Notes: generated by a model not told the origin, from the letters alone. DNA of 64,000 nucleotides from Paranoxybacillus vitaminiphilus (GCF_003259935.1 NZ_QLMH01000007.1:62001-126000), one strand, 5' to 3'; counted from the first letter of the stretch, positions 17,842-28,254 are shown. A program made the numbers and translations.

Positions 17842-18282
17842 ATGCAATTTTATTATGGTGAGCAAATGCCGTTAAGAATGTTGGATGAAGCGGAGTTTTG
17901 GAAACATCAAGAAGAAGAACATACGGTGGTGATTCGCGAGCTTGTCGCCGGTTTGGAAGAACCGTTCGTCGAAGCGTTGAAAAAATGGGAAGAGGTTCTT
18001 TCTGCGACACATCAACAAGTCGTTCGTTATATTGAATCGCTCATTCGGTCCTCTTATTATATTCCCGCTCAGCTGTATCAACAAGTTTTGCAACTTATAT
18101 CCTACTGCTTGCAACAAAGTTTAGATTTTATCAAGCTATGCCAACAAATAAAAACAGAAAGCGAGGCAGTAAGTAAAAATCCAACTGCCAAGGTCGTATT
18201 AAATCATATCATCCGTGAGTCGGAATATTTTGTCGGGATTGCCCAAACATTGTTGTATCGTACACAGCATACATCATGTTGA
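17842..18282 (+). CDS. DUF2935 domain-containing protein
   Basis: A 146-residue soluble helical protein of the DUF2935 family. The typical N-terminal segment is visible (EAEFWKHQEEEHTVVIRELV), with conserved His/Glu residues that in this family form a four-helix bundle likely to bind metal. A second conserved HIIRESEYFV occurs near the C-terminus. Longer members carry two such halves; this is a single unit. An ACTAGGAG site precedes the ATG. It lies alone between malL and a convergent signalling gene. The function is not known. Confidence 0.82.
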   Translation: MQFYYGEQMPLRMLDEAEFWKHQEEEHTVVIRELVAGLEEPFVEALKKWEEVLSATHQQVVRYIESLIRSSYYIPAQLYQQVLQLISYCLQQSLDFIKLCQQIKTESEAVSKNPTAKVVLNHIIRESEYFVGIAQTLLYRTQHTSC

Positions 18283-18339
18283 GGAAATGGATACACTCTT
18301 TGAGCGCTGAAGCAGGAGGATTCTCGATATAATAAAAGG

Positions 18340-18430
18340 AGGCTGATCCAAAAAAGTGTCAGACCCCACAATACAAGTAATGAACGATATATTGTGAAAT
18401 ACGCGTGAGGTCAGACACTTATGACCAGCC
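18340..18430. repeat. Dispersed palindromic repeat, copy A (reverse orientation)
   Basis: Outer arms GGCTGATCC / GACCAGCC and inner arms AGTGTCAGACCCCAC / GTGAGGTCAGACACT. It fills the gap between the convergent DUF2935 gene and the GGDEF-EAL gene and probably ends transcription from both sides. Confidence 0.85.
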
Positions 18431-18443
18431 CATTTTGCTTCGG

Positions 18444-21400
18444 TTATTTTATGTTTGTTGTGATATATTTGTTTTCTAATTCTTTTTTTGTCAGAGGGCG
18501 GCTGAAGTAATATCCTTGGGCAAATTCGCAGCCGAGCATTTGTAAATAAGAAGCCTGTTCTTCTGTTTCGACTCCTTCACAAATCACTTCGATTCCTAGC
18601 CTTTTTGACAATAAAATGATGCTATCAAGAATCGCAATGTCCCGTTCTTTTTTCGGAATTTCTTTTACAAATGAGCGGTCAACTTTAATTTTGTCAATAG
18701 GGAAATCTTTGAAATATACTAACGAAGAATAACCTGAACCGAAATCGTCCAAAGCGATGCGAACGCCGATTTCCCTTAATTTCTCCAGCACTTTACTTAC
18801 TTCTTCGATGCTTTTAGCCAATGCTGTTTCTGTTAACTCTAGTTCAAGGTCATGTAAATCACAATGATTTTTTTCAAAAATAGAGATGAGCTTGTTAATA
18901 AACGTTTTATTTTCAAGGTTTAATGGCGAGATATTCACAGCCATTCGAATATGGAGTCCTTTTTCTTTCCAATCTTTAAGCTGTCTAGCCGCTTCTTGCA
19001 AAACCCATTCGGTTATTTCATCAATCATATTTAACCGTTCGCAAATAGGAATAAACTCTATCGGCGATACAGCTCCTAAAGTTGGATGAGTATAGCGCAG
19101 CAACGCTTCGACGCCAATTAGTTGTCCTGTTGCCAGTTCGATTTGCGGCTGATAGACTAAATGGAATGCGTTTTGCTCCAGCGCTTGTTTTAAATGGTTT
19201 TCCAGCAAGATTAACCGTTGCATATGTTCTGTTAACGTTTTTTCATAAAAATAAAACTTGTTTCTCCCTTCGGTTTTTGCTTGATATAGTGCCTGGTCGC
19301 CATGAGAAAGAAGCTCTTCGACCGTTTGACCATCTTCCGGATAAAAGGCAATTCCAATCGAAGAAGTCAAGATAAATTCATGATTTTTAATATTCCATGG
19401 AATTTGCATGCTTTGAATAATTTGCTGCGCCACTCTCGCTGCTTCTTCTTTTGATTGGACACGGGATAAAAGAACAGCGAATTCATCGCCGCCCCAACGG
19501 CCGATGATGTCGGATTTTGATAAGCATGTTTTTAATCGTGCGGCAAAGTTTCGCAAAAGTTCGTCGCCGACATCATGTCCGAACGCATCATTCACCCATT
19601 TAAAGCGGTCACAGTCTAAATACATTAAGGCAAAGCGGGTATTATTTTGTTTCGCTTGTTCAATTTGCTTGACTAACTGTTCTTGGAAAAATCTTCGGTT
19701 CGCTACTCCTGTCAGCGCATCATAAAATGCCATTTGTTCTAGTTTTTCTTCATATGCTTTCCGCTCGGAAATATCCCGTCCTACAAAAATATAATGGAGG
19801 AATTGGCCGTTTTCATCAAATATCGATGAAGTATGCGATTCGATCCAAACATAATTTCCTTGTTTCGTCCTGACTCGATATTCCAATGAATCATGTTCTT
19901 TCTTTTTATAACGCAGTCTTTTTTGAACGAAGGGAACATCGTCAGGATGGAGAATGGCAAATAACGATTTCCCTTCCAGTTCTTCCGGTTCATATCCTAA
20001 AATCGTTTTATGGGATGGAGATGCATATTTAATGACTCCAGCTTCGTCTATAATACGAATTAAATCTGATGAATGTTCGGTGATTAAACGGAATTTTTGT
20101 TCGCTCTCCTGCAGTGCCTGTTCCGCTTTTACCTTTTCACCGATATCCTTTGACGTCACTAATACATGCTTTAGGTTTCCCTTTTCGTCCAAAAGAGGAA
20201 CGGCATGTGATTCAGTAATAATGTAGTCATCGTTACGATGCCGGTAACGAAAGCGTACAGTTACCGCTTTCTTTGTTTTTGTTAATTCGTTAAACAAATT
20301 CGTGATTCGGTCAAAATCATTTGGATGAATGAGTTCAAAAGCTGATTTCCCTTGCAGAACGTGGCTCGGATATCCCAATATTTTTTCAAAAGAAGGAGAG
20401 ACGTATTCGAAAACACCTTCAACGTTTAATAAACTGACTAAATCGCTCATATTCTCGGTAACGAGCTTATATTTTTCCCTGTTTTCCTGCAAGGTTTTCG
20501 CAAATTGTTTTTGCTCGCTAATATCTCTCGTAATCGCAACGAATCCTTCAATGCCGCCTTTGTCATTTTTTAGCGGCGATATTGAGAAGCTCACATCGAT
20601 GAGCCTCCCATCTTTTCGCTGCAGTTTCGTTTCTACATTCGTAATATGCTCGCCATTTAAAAGTTTTCTTTCAAGAATATTACTCATTTCTCTCCATGAA
20701 GAAGGGATAATCGGAAGTTTTTTTCCGATTAGTTCCTCTTTCGTCCAGCCAAACATCGCTTCAAATGCCGGGTTTACATATTGGATCACACTGTTTAAGT
20801 CAGTAATGTTAATCGCGTCGGCCGTGCTTTGAAAAAATGACTGAAGTTTTTCATGTGTCCGGCGCAAGTCCTCAGCTATCGTATATGTTTCGGTTATATC
20901 TTGAATAACTAAATAAATTTCTTCTATTTTATCATCGATATAAATCGGGATATGTTTAATTTTAAGAACTTTTGTTTGGCCGTCTTTATGGATCGCTTTA
21001 ACGATTCCTTCGTTTCCTATGCCTTTAAGAGCGTCTTGAAAGTTTTTCCATGCGATTTCTCGGTCTTCTTCTTTTATATACGATAAAAAATTTTTTTCGC
21101 TTAAATCAGAAATGTTATATCCAAGAATTGTTTCAAACTTGCCATTACAGTCTATAAAATTTCCTGCTGCATCAAAGGAAATAATACAGTCAGGATTATT
21201 AAAGAAAAGAGATTGATACTTCGCTTCTTGAATCTTCAGCTGTCTTGTGCGTTCGCTTTCTTCAATAAATGAGCGAATAAGAATCAGTCCTAGAAAGAAG
21301 ACGGTGCTCCCCGCAACGAAGGCGAGAATTTCTTTTTGGCTGATTCCAATGCCGCCATGATAAAAAGCAGGACGCTGCACAAAGTTTGTTGCCATCATCG

Positions 21401-21971
21401 CTGTATAATGGATCCCTGATGTGGCCAATCCGATGATGACAGCGGCTATTAATTTTATTGTATTGGTGAACTTATGTTTTGTTTGCACGTATTGAAATAC
21501 ATACATCGAAAGAATCGCTAAAAGAATACTAATTCCAATCGATGCAGCGAGCCAAGAAGTTTTATAAGTAACAATGAAATGGCTTTCCATCGCTTTCATG
21601 CCCGTATAATGCATAACAACAACGCTAATCCCTAGTAATAAGCCGCTTACAATGTAACGATATGGCAAGTTTTTCTGCAAACACATATAAGAATAGGCGA
21701 GAATGCTGCCGATAACAGCAGAGATGAACGAAAAAAGCGTTAGAAACCAATCATATGAATGAATGCTGCTGTTTAGTTTCATAGAAAGCATGCCGGTAAA
21801 ATGCATGGACCAAACTCCAAGTCCCATGCAAAAGGCGCTGATGATTAACGTGTTCCATTTTCGCTGTTGCTCATGTAACCTAGCTGCTAATTGCAGCGAG
21901 GTATATGAACCTAACATAGAAATCACAATGGATAAAATAACAACAGCTGGTTCAAAATGGAGTTGAAACAC
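18444..21971 (-). CDS. MHYT-PAS-GGDEF-EAL cyclic-di-GMP signalling protein
   Basis: A 1175-residue membrane protein. The N-terminus has an MHYT sensor of about seven membrane helices with the three diagnostic repeats MHFTGM, MHYTGM and IHYTAM, thought to bind a metal and sense a diatomic gas. Four PAS domains follow (about residues 245-735). A diguanylate cyclase domain has an intact active site, RWGGDEFAVLL. A phosphodiesterase domain has intact GVEALLRYTHP and DDFGSGYSSL. Both catalytic motifs are complete, so it could make and degrade cyclic-di-GMP. Translation begins at a GTG behind AGGTGG. It is monocistronic and convergent with the DUF2935 gene. MHYT domains together with a nearby nitric oxide synthase make NO an attractive but unproven signal. 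Confidence 0.93.
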   Translation of the reverse strand: MFQLHFEPAVVILSIVISMLGSYTSLQLAARLHEQQRKWNTLIISAFCMGLGVWSMHFTGMLSMKLNSSIHSYDWFLTLFSFISAVIGSILAYSYMCLQKNLPYRYIVSGLLLGISVVVMHYTGMKAMESHFIVTYKTSWLAASIGISILLAILSMYVFQYVQTKHKFTNTIKLIAAVIIGLATSGIHYTAMMATNFVQRPAFYHGGIGISQKEILAFVAGSTVFFLGLILIRSFIEESERTRQLKIQEAKYQSLFFNNPDCIISFDAAGNFIDCNGKFETILGYNISDLSEKNFLSYIKEEDREIAWKNFQDALKGIGNEGIVKAIHKDGQTKVLKIKHIPIYIDDKIEEIYLVIQDITETYTIAEDLRRTHEKLQSFFQSTADAINITDLNSVIQYVNPAFEAMFGWTKEELIGKKLPIIPSSWREMSNILERKLLNGEHITNVETKLQRKDGRLIDVSFSISPLKNDKGGIEGFVAITRDISEQKQFAKTLQENREKYKLVTENMSDLVSLLNVEGVFEYVSPSFEKILGYPSHVLQGKSAFELIHPNDFDRITNLFNELTKTKKAVTVRFRYRHRNDDYIITESHAVPLLDEKGNLKHVLVTSKDIGEKVKAEQALQESEQKFRLITEHSSDLIRIIDEAGVIKYASPSHKTILGYEPEELEGKSLFAILHPDDVPFVQKRLRYKKKEHDSLEYRVRTKQGNYVWIESHTSSIFDENGQFLHYIFVGRDISERKAYEEKLEQMAFYDALTGVANRRFFQEQLVKQIEQAKQNNTRFALMYLDCDRFKWVNDAFGHDVGDELLRNFAARLKTCLSKSDIIGRWGGDEFAVLLSRVQSKEEAARVAQQIIQSMQIPWNIKNHEFILTSSIGIAFYPEDGQTVEELLSHGDQALYQAKTEGRNKFYFYEKTLTEHMQRLILLENHLKQALEQNAFHLVYQPQIELATGQLIGVEALLRYTHPTLGAVSPIEFIPICERLNMIDEITEWVLQEAARQLKDWKEKGLHIRMAVNISPLNLENKTFINKLISIFEKNHCDLHDLELELTETALAKSIEEVSKVLEKLREIGVRIALDDFGSGYSSLVYFKDFPIDKIKVDRSFVKEIPKKERDIAILDSIILLSKRLGIEVICEGVETEEQASYLQMLGCEFAQGYYFSRPLTKKELENKYITTNIK

Positions 21972-22242
21972 TTCTATGATAACACCACCTAATAAGTAAG
22001 GATATATGGATCAATAAATAACAAATCTATTATATGTCTCTGGAACGAAAAGAAACAATGATTTTGTCATCAAATGTCCGATAATTGTCACGAAATGTCG
22101 AAAAATAAGTAATATTTTATTATATTTAAAACTCGTCATACAAGCTTGATTATGAAAATAATGAAGAGATTGATAAGGAAAAGTGATTTTGTATGCAATA
22201 AAAAACAAAATTATATTATAATAATGTAAGATAGGAGTAGTT

Positions 22243-22365
22243 CTGGGGGATGAACTCCTTAATATCGTTGTGCCGGCTTTTATCATCATTGCAAGCACGC
22301 TCGGATTAGTTTATATTGTCCAAAGAGAAAAACGGTATTGCCTAACACAGGTCACCCGCCATTAG
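22243..22365 (+). pseudogene. Possible decayed small membrane-protein gene
   Basis: In the 700-bp gap between the GGDEF-EAL gene and dsdA one frame reads ELLNIVVPAFIIIASTLGLV and then YIVQREKRY before going off frame; about 30 codons later another frame continues GHPPLVDNLEGLFNFF. An AGGAG lies just upstream, but the only start is a CTG. It looks like a short gene with one membrane helix that has suffered a frameshift. No family is recognised. The rest of the gap is AT-rich, with no gene. Confidence 0.3.
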
Positions 22366-22470
22366 TCGATAACCTTGAAGGGCTGTTCAATTTCTTTGTT
22401 CATAGAGGATGCTGCCAAGCTAACAAGTTTACTTGCGGAAGAGAAAAATTCAAACAGCATTATAATTGGG

Positions 22471-22515
22471 AGACCGATTCGTAGATGATAGGTCTTCTTT
22501 TTATTTTTTTAAATT
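22471..22515 (+). terminator. Possible terminator in the dsdA upstream gap
   Basis: AGACC...GGTCT forms a short stem followed by TCTTTTTATTTTTTT. It would end any transcript from the decayed gene at 22243. Confidence 0.5.
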
Positions 22516-22719
22516 AACGTAGACGGTATTTTGGAAGCTTAATTCACATTTGAAATCACACAATAAAAAATAAAAAAGTTGCTAAAAGTCGTGCTAAAAT
22601 GATGGCTAGAGGTAGTCTTGTTTTGTTGTATGATATATAAAAAGATTTCATAATTTTTTAAATTGTTGCAGAAAAAATAATGTGAGAAGCAAAAATCGAC
22701 TTGGTTGGGAGTGTTTATA

Positions 22720-24060
22720 ATGAGTCAGCTTATTCATGGAAAGCCATTAACAGAGTGGCTGCATATGTATCCGCTTTTAGAAAAAATGATGTCGACGGAG
22801 GAAGTGTTTTGGCTGAATCCAAACTATACGAGATGGACCAACATGGCGAAGGAATTACCTTTTGATGAAGGGGATGTGCGTGAAGCGGAACAGAGATGGA
22901 AACGTTTTGCCCCGTTTATCGCAACGGTTTTTCCGGAAACAAAACATTCAGAAGGAATCATTGAGTCGCCGCTTATAGAAATTGAAAACATGAAGAAAGA
23001 ATTGGCTTCCATGTTTCAACTACCTATCCAAGGAAAACTCTTGTTAAAATGTGACAGCCATCTGCCCATCGCCGGTTCAATTAAAGCAAGAGGCGGAATT
23101 TATGAAGTTCTGAAACATGCCGAAGAGCTTGCGCTGGAGCATGGATTACTGTCACTGGAAGACGATTACTCCATTCTTGCCAGCGATAAGTTTCGCGCAT
23201 TTTTTTCGCAATATTCGATTACAGTCGGGTCTACCGGAAATCTTGGATTAAGTATTGGCATGATTAGCGCTAAACTCGGTTTTCGTGTCAACGTACATAT
23301 GTCGGCAGATGCAAAACAATGGAAAAAGGAGCTGCTAAGAAGCAACGGAGTGAATGTGATTGAGCATCATTCCGATTACAGCTATGCGGTAGAAATGGGA
23401 CGGAAAGAAGCAGAAAAAGACCCGAATAACTATTTTATTGACGATGAAAACTCTCCGCATTTATTTATGGGGTACGCGGTTGCTGCTTTTCGTTTAAAGA
23501 AGCAATTGGAAGAAAAAAAGATTGTTGTTGATAAAGATCATCCGTTATTTGTCTATCTCCCATGTGGCGTCGGAGGTGCGCCCGGCGGCATTACGTTTGG
23601 ACTTAAATTATTATTTCAAGATGATGTCCACTGCTTTTTTGCTGAACCGACTCATTCTCCTTGCATGTTATTAGGAATGATGACACAGCTGCATGACAAA
23701 GTTTCCGTTCATGATTTCGGGATTGATAACAAAACGGAAGCAGACGGTCTTGCGGTTGGGCGGCCATCTAAATTTGTGGGAAAAACAATGGAAAAACTAG
23801 TGAGCGGCATTTATACAATGAATGATGATAGATTATTTATGTTATTAAAACGGATGAAAGATGTAGAAGGAATCGCTTTAGAGCCGTCGGCACTTGCAGG
23901 TGTTTATGGACCTGTGCAGCTGCTCGCTGAAGGGAAGACGTATATGGAGCAGCATGAACTTCCGGTGAAAAATGCCACCCATATATGCTGGGCCACGGGT
24001 GGGAGCCTTGTGCCTAAAGAGGAAATGGAGGCATATTATCAAAAAGCAGTAAACTTTTAA
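22720..24060 (+). CDS. dsdA: D-serine ammonia-lyase (D-serine dehydratase)
   Basis: A 446-residue PLP enzyme that converts D-serine to pyruvate and ammonia. The PLP-binding Lys lies in GSIKARGG near residue 116, the phosphate-binding loop in [11 protein letters not shown] near 170, and a second Gly-rich loop in [13 protein letters not shown]. These match the DsdA family over its whole length. I use the ATG at 22720, seven bases after GGGAGTG; the TTG at 22705 overlaps that site. It is monocistronic. Pyruvate formed here would join the lactate-related metabolism encoded further on. Confidence 0.94.
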   Translation: MSQLIHGKPLTEWLHMYPLLEKMMSTEEVFWLNPNYTRWTNMAKELPFDEGDVREAEQRWKRFAPFIATVFPETKHSEGIIESPLIEIENMKKELASMFQLPIQGKLLLKCDSHLPIAGSIKARGGIYEVLKHAEELALEHGLLSLEDDYSILASDKFRAFFSQYSITVGSTGNLGLSIGMISAKLGFRVNVHMSADAKQWKKELLRSNGVNVIEHHSDYSYAVEMGRKEAEKDPNNYFIDDENSPHLFMGYAVAAFRLKKQLEEKKIVVDKDHPLFVYLPCGVGGAPGGITFGLKLLFQDDVHCFFAEPTHSPCMLLGMMTQLHDKVSVHDFGIDNKTEADGLAVGRPSKFVGKTMEKLVSGIYTMNDDRLFMLLKRMKDVEGIALEPSALAGVYGPVQLLAEGKTYMEQHELPVKNATHICWATGGSLVPKEEMEAYYQKAVNF

Positions 24061-24206
24061 AAAATATTGAAAAATAAAGAGGAATTTGTAGGTATTACAT
24101 ATATTTCTACGATTCATTTAAACGATGTATCGTTGCTGATAAGGCTAAGTTAAGATAAGATAAGAAATATATTGACGCAAATGTTTATAGGAGAAGGGGA
24201 ATAAAA

Positions 24207-24911
24207 ATGGAATTAGGCTTTGCTTTTTCTTCTGGGGCACTCATTGCGCTGTTAAAAATTATTGCGATTGATATTATTTTATCCGGAGATAATGCGGTTG
24301 TCATTGCGATGGCGACAAGACGGCTGCCAAAGCACCAGCAAAATAAAGCGATATTTTGGGGCACGGCAGGTGCGGTCATCTTACGGATTTTATTTGCGGC
24401 TATTATCGTGTTTTTATTGAAAATTCCGTTTGTCAATCTCATTGGCGGCTTGTTGCTGTTATGGATTGCCTATAAAGTTCTTGTTGAAAACGAGGAAGAG
24501 GCGAATATTCAGTCGCACGACCGGCTTTTTAAAGCGATTTGGACGATCATTTTAGCCGATGCAGTCATGAGCCTAGACAATGTGGTAGCTGTTGCCGGTG
24601 CATCGGACGGGCATATTGGGATGATTGCTTTTGGGGTGGCGGTAAGTATTCCAATTATGATTTTTGGTTCCAAGGCCATTGTGAGAATGATGGAGAAGTA
24701 TGCATGGATTGCCTATGTCGGTTCTGCCATTCTTGCTTGGACAGCCGGGGAAATGATGATGAAAGACAAGCATCTCATGAACTTTTTGCATATCTCTCAC
24801 GGCCCGGTGATGTACGCCGTCATTGCTGGCTTGACGATTCTCGTATTAGCTGCCGGATATATAAAAAATAAAAAAATGGAAACAGAGAACAAAAAACAAA
24901 TCATAGTTTAG
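24207..24911 (+). CDS. TerC-family integral membrane protein
   Basis: A 234-residue membrane protein with seven predicted helices, of the TerC/YjbE family. Key acidic motifs lie in the membrane: DIILSGDNAVVIAM (first third) and DAVMSLDNVVAVAG (second half), which form the predicted metal site. In B. subtilis such proteins export manganese and metallate secreted enzymes. I looked for a yybP-ykoY manganese riboswitch in the 146-bp leader and did not see one. It ends just before a terminator. Confidence 0.88.
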   Translation: MELGFAFSSGALIALLKIIAIDIILSGDNAVVIAMATRRLPKHQQNKAIFWGTAGAVILRILFAAIIVFLLKIPFVNLIGGLLLLWIAYKVLVENEEEANIQSHDRLFKAIWTIILADAVMSLDNVVAVAGASDGHIGMIAFGVAVSIPIMIFGSKAIVRMMEKYAWIAYVGSAILAWTAGEMMMKDKHLMNFLHISHGPVMYAVIAGLTILVLAAGYIKNKKMETENKKQIIV

Positions 24912-24922
24912 ACTTTATAGCA

Positions 24923-24957
24923 ATGCTCCATCGTAAGAAAGGATGGGGCTTTTTCTA
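24923..24957 (+). terminator. Terminator after the TerC gene
   Basis: GCTCCATC and GATGGGGC pair across a ten-base loop, followed by TTTTTCT. Its position shows that the next gene cannot start at the ATG at 24923. Confidence 0.85.
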
Positions 24958-25009
24958 TTGGAGAGGAAGTAAAGTTAACAGTAAGATATATTTATTAGGG
25001 GGGAAAAGA

Positions 25010-25942
25010 GTGGAAGTACAAAACATATTAGTCACAGGGCGGATCTATCAAGAAATGGCGCACATTTTATTAAAAGAAAAAATAGATAAAGACTTTCGTT
25101 TTTTACCGGAAAGTGAGGTTTCTCGTGAAGATTTGCTATGGGCGGATGTCTATGTCGGCTTTCGGCCAACCGAAAATTTTCAATTTGGCAATATAAAGTG
25201 GGTGCATTCATTAGGAGCAGGTGTGGACAGCTTTTTGTTTAATAGAGAGTGGAAAGAAGATGTTCTGCTTACCCGGACGGTTTGTTCGTTTGGCCAAAAG
25301 ATTAGTGAGTATTGTTTAAGCTATATATTGCGTGATTTACAATGTCACGATGTGTACGCATGGTATCAGTCAAAAAGACAATGGAAGCAGGTGACTCCAA
25401 AGTCCATCCAGGCGCAAAACATTGTGATATACGGAACAGGGACAATTGGACAAGAGGTGGCAAAAAACTTGGTTTCGCTTGGCGTAAAGCCAATTGGTGT
25501 TTCACGAAGTGGAACAGCAAAGCCGTATTTTTCGCAAGTGGTTTCTGTATCTCGGGCAGCTGATGTGCTGGTGAAAGCGGATTGGGTCATTAATACTCTC
25601 CCGTTGACAAAAGAAACATATATGCTTTTTAATGATGAGTTTTTTTGCTGTCTGCAAAATGCAGGATTTATTAACGTTGGAAGAGGAGCGACAGTCGATG
25701 ATGAAGCGTTGTTGAGATCCTTAGAAAAACGGCACGTTCGCCTTGCTGTATTAGATGTATTTGCGAAAGAACCTTTAGCCATCGACTCGCCATTATGGCA
25801 GCATCCTAACGTCATCATCACTCCGCATATATCGGCATTAACGTCGCCTGAGGAAGCGGTACAATGTTTTTTAACGACTCTTAAAAATATCGAAGAAAAT
25901 AAACCAATCGTTAATAAAGTCGATGTGTTAAAAGGATATTAA
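25010..25942 (+). CDS. D-2-hydroxyacid dehydrogenase family protein
   Basis: A 310-residue NAD(P)-dependent dehydrogenase. The Rossmann dinucleotide motif is GTGTIGQEVAKNL near residue 145, followed by INVGRGATVDDEAL (catalytic Arg region near 220) and DVFAKEPL...HPNVIITPHIS with the catalytic His near 270-275. The family reduces 2-keto acids or oxidises D-2-hydroxyacids; the substrate cannot be told. The GTG at 25010 follows AGGGGGG. It faces the lut operon across a palindromic repeat, and a role in lactate/glyoxylate-type metabolism is possible. Confidence 0.85.
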   Translation: MEVQNILVTGRIYQEMAHILLKEKIDKDFRFLPESEVSREDLLWADVYVGFRPTENFQFGNIKWVHSLGAGVDSFLFNREWKEDVLLTRTVCSFGQKISEYCLSYILRDLQCHDVYAWYQSKRQWKQVTPKSIQAQNIVIYGTGTIGQEVAKNLVSLGVKPIGVSRSGTAKPYFSQVVSVSRAADVLVKADWVINTLPLTKETYMLFNDEFFCCLQNAGFINVGRGATVDDEALLRSLEKRHVRLAVLDVFAKEPLAIDSPLWQHPNVIITPHISALTSPEEAVQCFLTTLKNIEENKPIVNKVDVLKGY

Positions 25943-25961
25943 AGCAGCTAGAAAAAACGAG

Positions 25962-26069
25962 AGGCTGCCTCAAAAGTCAAGGGTCAGACCCCACACCAGA
26001 CTCATAATATTGCATAAATGAACGATATATTGTGAAACGCACGTGAGGTCAGACTATTATGAGACAGCC
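25962..26069. repeat. Dispersed palindromic repeat, copy B (reverse orientation)
   Basis: Arms AGGCTGCCTC / GAGACAGCC outside and GGTCAGACCCCAC / CACGTGAGGTCAGACT inside. It sits between the convergent dehydrogenase gene and lutC. The flanking CAGC/GCTG extends the stem. Confidence 0.85.
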
Positions 26070-26082
26070 GCTGTTTTATTGC

Positions 26083-26805
26083 TTAACGGTCTTTTACAAT
26101 AATGTACGTTGCTTTGATCGGTCCGTGTACACCAACAACTAAGTTCATTTCAATATCTGCCGAGTTGCTTGGTCCTGTAATAAAGTTGATGCAGGACGGG
26201 ATTGGCTCCCCTTTTTCAATTCGTTCATGGATAAACACAGCTGCCTGTGTCATGCGCGGAACAAAGGTGCTTTTCGGAACAATCGCCACATAGGTTTGCG
26301 GCAAAAAACTGACCGTGCGTCCTTTGCCGCTGCTGCTGAAGAGGACAACGGTGCCGGATTCAGCAAGTGTTATATCGCTAAACGTAATGCCGACATTCGC
26401 TTTTTCGGCAAATTCGATGTTTTTTTGCCCGATGGCAGCATTCCATACATGGACATCTATCTTTTCACTTGGCCATTCCTCCTGCAAAAGCGGGGATAAT
26501 CCATATTCGACAAAACGCGGATCATCCCAAGTAACGACAGGACCGCCGCCGTAGCCCGCAACGACTTGCTTTAATGCTGCCGCGAGCTGGTCTGCTGTCG
26601 TTTCGACTACATCTGTATGAATGCGGGAACATTGTGATTTGAATGCTTCTATTAAATCATCCTGGCTGAATCCTTTAAATACAGACCATTGCGGCTGATG
26701 CTTCCAATGAGGACGTGTCACACCTGTTGTGCGCTGATTACGTCCCAGTTTTTTGGCGATTGTTTGCAAAAATTTGTCGCGATGATGAATGGTACCCGTC
26801 GTCAT
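26083..26805 (-). CDS. lutC: L-lactate utilisation protein LutC (LUD domain)
   Basis: A 240-residue LUD-domain protein, third subunit of the LutABC lactate oxidation complex that turns L-lactate into pyruvate. The conserved region [20 protein letters not shown] (residues about 140-160) and [15 protein letters not shown] near the C-terminus match LutC/YkgG. The start is the ATG at 26805, which overlaps the lutB stop as ATGA and has AAGGAGAT before it; the longer frame back to 26841 lies inside lutB. It is the last gene of lutABC. Confidence 0.93.
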   Translation of the reverse strand: MTTGTIHHRDKFLQTIAKKLGRNQRTTGVTRPHWKHQPQWSVFKGFSQDDLIEAFKSQCSRIHTDVVETTADQLAAALKQVVAGYGGGPVVTWDDPRFVEYGLSPLLQEEWPSEKIDVHVWNAAIGQKNIEFAEKANVGITFSDITLAESGTVVLFSSSGKGRTVSFLPQTYVAIVPKSTFVPRMTQAAVFIHERIEKGEPIPSCINFITGPSNSADIEMNLVVGVHGPIKATYIIVKDR

Positions 26806-28232
26806 GATTGATGATCTCCTTTCTGGCGATTGTGAAACCAATCACGAAATCTCTCTTTTCCCGGCGCTGGGAATTCACGAATCTCCGTCCACGCTTTTAA
26901 CGGGCCGGGACCATTTGAAATGCGATTATTCACTGTAAATGGATTCATCGCACTTGGTGCCAATTTTGAGCCTAATTTGTAAAGGGCTGACGAAGCAGCG
27001 CCTAAACCGAATGCTTTCATCGCCAACTTTTCGGAAATCGGTGCTTTTCCTTCCCGCTCTACAATCACTTGGCGATGTTTATGCAGCAATTCATGAAGCG
27101 GAATTTTTACAGGGCATGCTTCCGTACAGGCTGCGCATAATGTGGATGCATATGGCAGTTCCTTATAATCATCATATCCTCCCAGCAATGGAGAAAGAAC
27201 CGCGCCGATTGGTCCGGAATAAATCGAACCGTACGAATGCCCGCCAATATGGCGATATACCGGGCAAACGTTGACGCACGCAGCACAGCGAATACATTGC
27301 AATACAGACTGGAATTCCGTACCGAGAATGTTTGACCGTCCATTGTCGACAATAACTAGATGAAACTCCTCGGGGCCGTCCACATCTCCTTGATCGCGCG
27401 GACCCGTAAGCACAGTAATATAGCTTGTTAATTTTTGTCCAACAGCACTGCGAGTTAATAAACTAACAAGAACTTCCATTTCTTCAAATGTCGGAACGAT
27501 GCGCTCCATTCCCATGACGGTAATTTGTGTTTTTGGTAGAGCTGTGACTAAATCAGCGTTTCCTTCATTTGTTACAAGAGTAATAGAGCCGGATTCAGCG
27601 ATGGCAAAATTGCATCCGGTAATGCCGACATCTGCTGTTAAATAGGCTTGCCGCAATGTATGGCGTGCGTGCAAGGCTAATTCTTCCGGATTTTCCGTCT
27701 TTTTGTAATTTAGTTTTGCTTTAAAAACGTCGCGAATTTGCTCCTTATTTTTATGAAGTGCCGGAGCAACAATATGTGATGGCGGATCATGATCATCAAT
27801 TTGTAAAATGTATTCGCCAAGGTCGGTTTCGATTACTTCGCATCCAGCTGCTTCTAAAACAGGATTTAAATTAATCTCTTCCGTCACCATCGATTTCGAT
27901 TTGACAATTTTTTTGGCGTTCTTTTTGACGACGACATCACGAATGTATTCGTTTGCTTCCTCCGCTGTTTGTGCAAAGAAAACATGCCCGCCGCGTTTGG
28001 CGACATTTTCGCTTAATTGCCATAAATAATAATCAAGATTCTCTAATGTATGTTTGCGAATTTCTTCGCCTAATGCCCGCCATTCTTCCCAATTTCCAAG
28101 CTCTTCAGCTGCTTCTAAACGTCTTGTTCTCAGGCGTTCTTGAGCGCCGGCTACTGCGCCGCGCATAAATGAATTATGAATCCCTTTGTCTACACGCTCT
28201 TTAAACTCACCTGTGCCGATTTTCATTGGCAT
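26802..28232 (-). CDS. lutB: L-lactate utilisation iron-sulfur protein LutB
   Basis: A 476-residue protein with an N-terminal LUD domain ([17 protein letters not shown] near 210) and a ferredoxin-like domain with two [4Fe-4S] motifs, [14 protein letters not shown] near 313 and [10 protein letters not shown] near 365. Together with LutA and LutC it oxidises L-lactate to pyruvate in the cytoplasm. A GAAGGGGTG site lies before the ATG. Its stop overlaps the lutC start by four bases. Length and layout match B. subtilis LutB. Confidence 0.95.
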   Translation of the reverse strand: MPMKIGTGEFKERVDKGIHNSFMRGAVAGAQERLRTRRLEAAEELGNWEEWRALGEEIRKHTLENLDYYLWQLSENVAKRGGHVFFAQTAEEANEYIRDVVVKKNAKKIVKSKSMVTEEINLNPVLEAAGCEVIETDLGEYILQIDDHDPPSHIVAPALHKNKEQIRDVFKAKLNYKKTENPEELALHARHTLRQAYLTADVGITGCNFAIAESGSITLVTNEGNADLVTALPKTQITVMGMERIVPTFEEMEVLVSLLTRSAVGQKLTSYITVLTGPRDQGDVDGPEEFHLVIVDNGRSNILGTEFQSVLQCIRCAACVNVCPVYRHIGGHSYGSIYSGPIGAVLSPLLGGYDDYKELPYASTLCAACTEACPVKIPLHELLHKHRQVIVEREGKAPISEKLAMKAFGLGAASSALYKLGSKLAPSAMNPFTVNNRISNGPGPLKAWTEIREFPAPGKERFRDWFHNRQKGDHQS

Positions 28233-28254
28233 TGACAGTCACCCCTTTCTTCCA

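Noticed and set aside
20329-20832. 167-codon open frame on the plus strand inside the MHYT-GGDEF-EAL gene
   Set aside because: It is antisense to PAS-encoding sequence with Ser/Phe-rich shadow composition; the minus-strand protein is clearly real.
24060-24206. Possible yybP-ykoY manganese riboswitch before the TerC gene
   Set aside because: The conserved GGGGAGUAG-type core and two-arm structure are not visible in this short leader.
24923-25009. N-terminal extension of the hydroxyacid dehydrogenase from the ATG at 24923
   Set aside because: It runs through the terminator of the upstream TerC gene and has no ribosome binding site; GTG 25010 follows AGGGGGG.
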